Assembly: GCA_028641055.1 (NCBI GenBank)
Contig: CM054062.1
Location: forward strand, 181,178,933-181,242,932
Direction: 5' to 3'
Length of the DNA stretch: 64,000 bases
Source of the DNA: Alopecurus myosuroides
Taxonomy: Eukaryota; Streptophyta; Magnoliopsida; Poales; Poaceae
Positions 63,712 to 64,000 of the stretch are shown piece by piece. The notes below the pieces were generated by a model. The model had not been told where the DNA came from. It saw only the letters and a program-made list of their open reading frames with translations, and did not search any database. Positions within the stretch are counted from its first letter, which is position 1. The number at the start of each line of letters is the position of its first letter. The position numbers and the translations under genes were made by a program.

Positions 63712-64000
63712 CATCCCAAGTATGAAAATACCCCTAGAATGCTTGTTTCTTGTTTTATTTCAAGCAATGCATCATGTCATCATGTTTACTTATTGTTTGC
63801 ATTTGTTTTCTATCTGTTTTATCCTGTTTTCACAACTCAAACTTAAACCTTATTCAAACATGGTTTCATACTTGCTCTGTTACAACTTTTGGAACAAAAA
63901 TAACAAATAAAAACAACCCTTTTATTCCTTGTTTGTCACTTTCTCAATTGTTGGTTTTAATCAAATTAATTAATTCAAATCATCAACTCCAAATCATTTT
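63712..64000 (+). mobile_element. Family X LTR, copy 4 (beginning only)
   Basis: It starts TGTAACATCCCAAGTATGAA, the same as copy 2 at 20494, and keeps similar T-rich, TTTGTTTTC-containing sequence to the window end. Confidence 0.75.

Overview
This window is plant nuclear DNA, most likely from a pooid grass (wheat, barley, Aegilops or oat relatives). The reasons are nested LTR retrotransposons filling most of the space, Stowaway-type MITEs, plant-type spliced introns, LINEs of the plant L1 kind, and one host gene whose introns are full of transposon insertions. Nothing prokaryotic was seen (no operons, CRISPR arrays or origins).

Layout. (1) 1-25154 is one large nest. A degenerate Ty3/gypsy element of the Tat-like type ('element A') runs from its 5' LTR remnant at 2665-3054 to its 3' LTR, which is split into 20066-20493 and 25097-25154. 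Its RNase H region is interrupted by a second Tat-like element ('B', 7525-17398) with LTRs that read as identical, a 5-bp target duplication and a large open gag-protease frame. Both LTRs of A are hit by long LTRs of one other family ('family X', at 1-2664 and 20494-25091). (2) 25155-26805 is an LTR and leader of an Athila-like gypsy element on the minus strand, into which A inserted. (3) 26806-31700 is a decayed minus-strand LINE, itself interrupted by a 1.5-kb terminal-inverted-repeat element. (4) 31880-47390 is the one convincing host gene: twelve exons, 583 codons, with an Arg/Ser-rich N terminus, GPALPP-like motifs, a J domain and a DUF3752-type C terminus. Its introns carry a SINE-like repeat, a Stowaway, a Harbinger-like element, and a three-level nest in the 6.2-kb intron 9. 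(5) 47400-49260 holds small DNA transposons. (6) 49259-56373 is a third Tat-like element ('C') on the minus strand. (7) 56374-63062 holds pieces of two further Tat-like elements ('E' and 'D') and a young 5'-truncated LINE with a perfect 12-bp target duplication. (8) 63712-64000 is the start of another family X LTR.

How it works together. The five Tat-like elements (A-E) share one plan: gag-protease-RT in sense, and an extra gene in antisense near the 3' LTR. In B the antisense gene is a fully open six-exon cassette of 833 codons with its own TATA box. In A, B, C and D the reading frame of Gag (or its LTR-encoded beginning) starts inside the LTR. In A, B and C it can be followed in frame through the primer-binding site. 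A, B and C have each lost RNase H and/or integrase sequence by different deletions, so none is autonomous as it stands.

All coordinates were read by eye. Family and domain names come from motif recognition, not from a database search.
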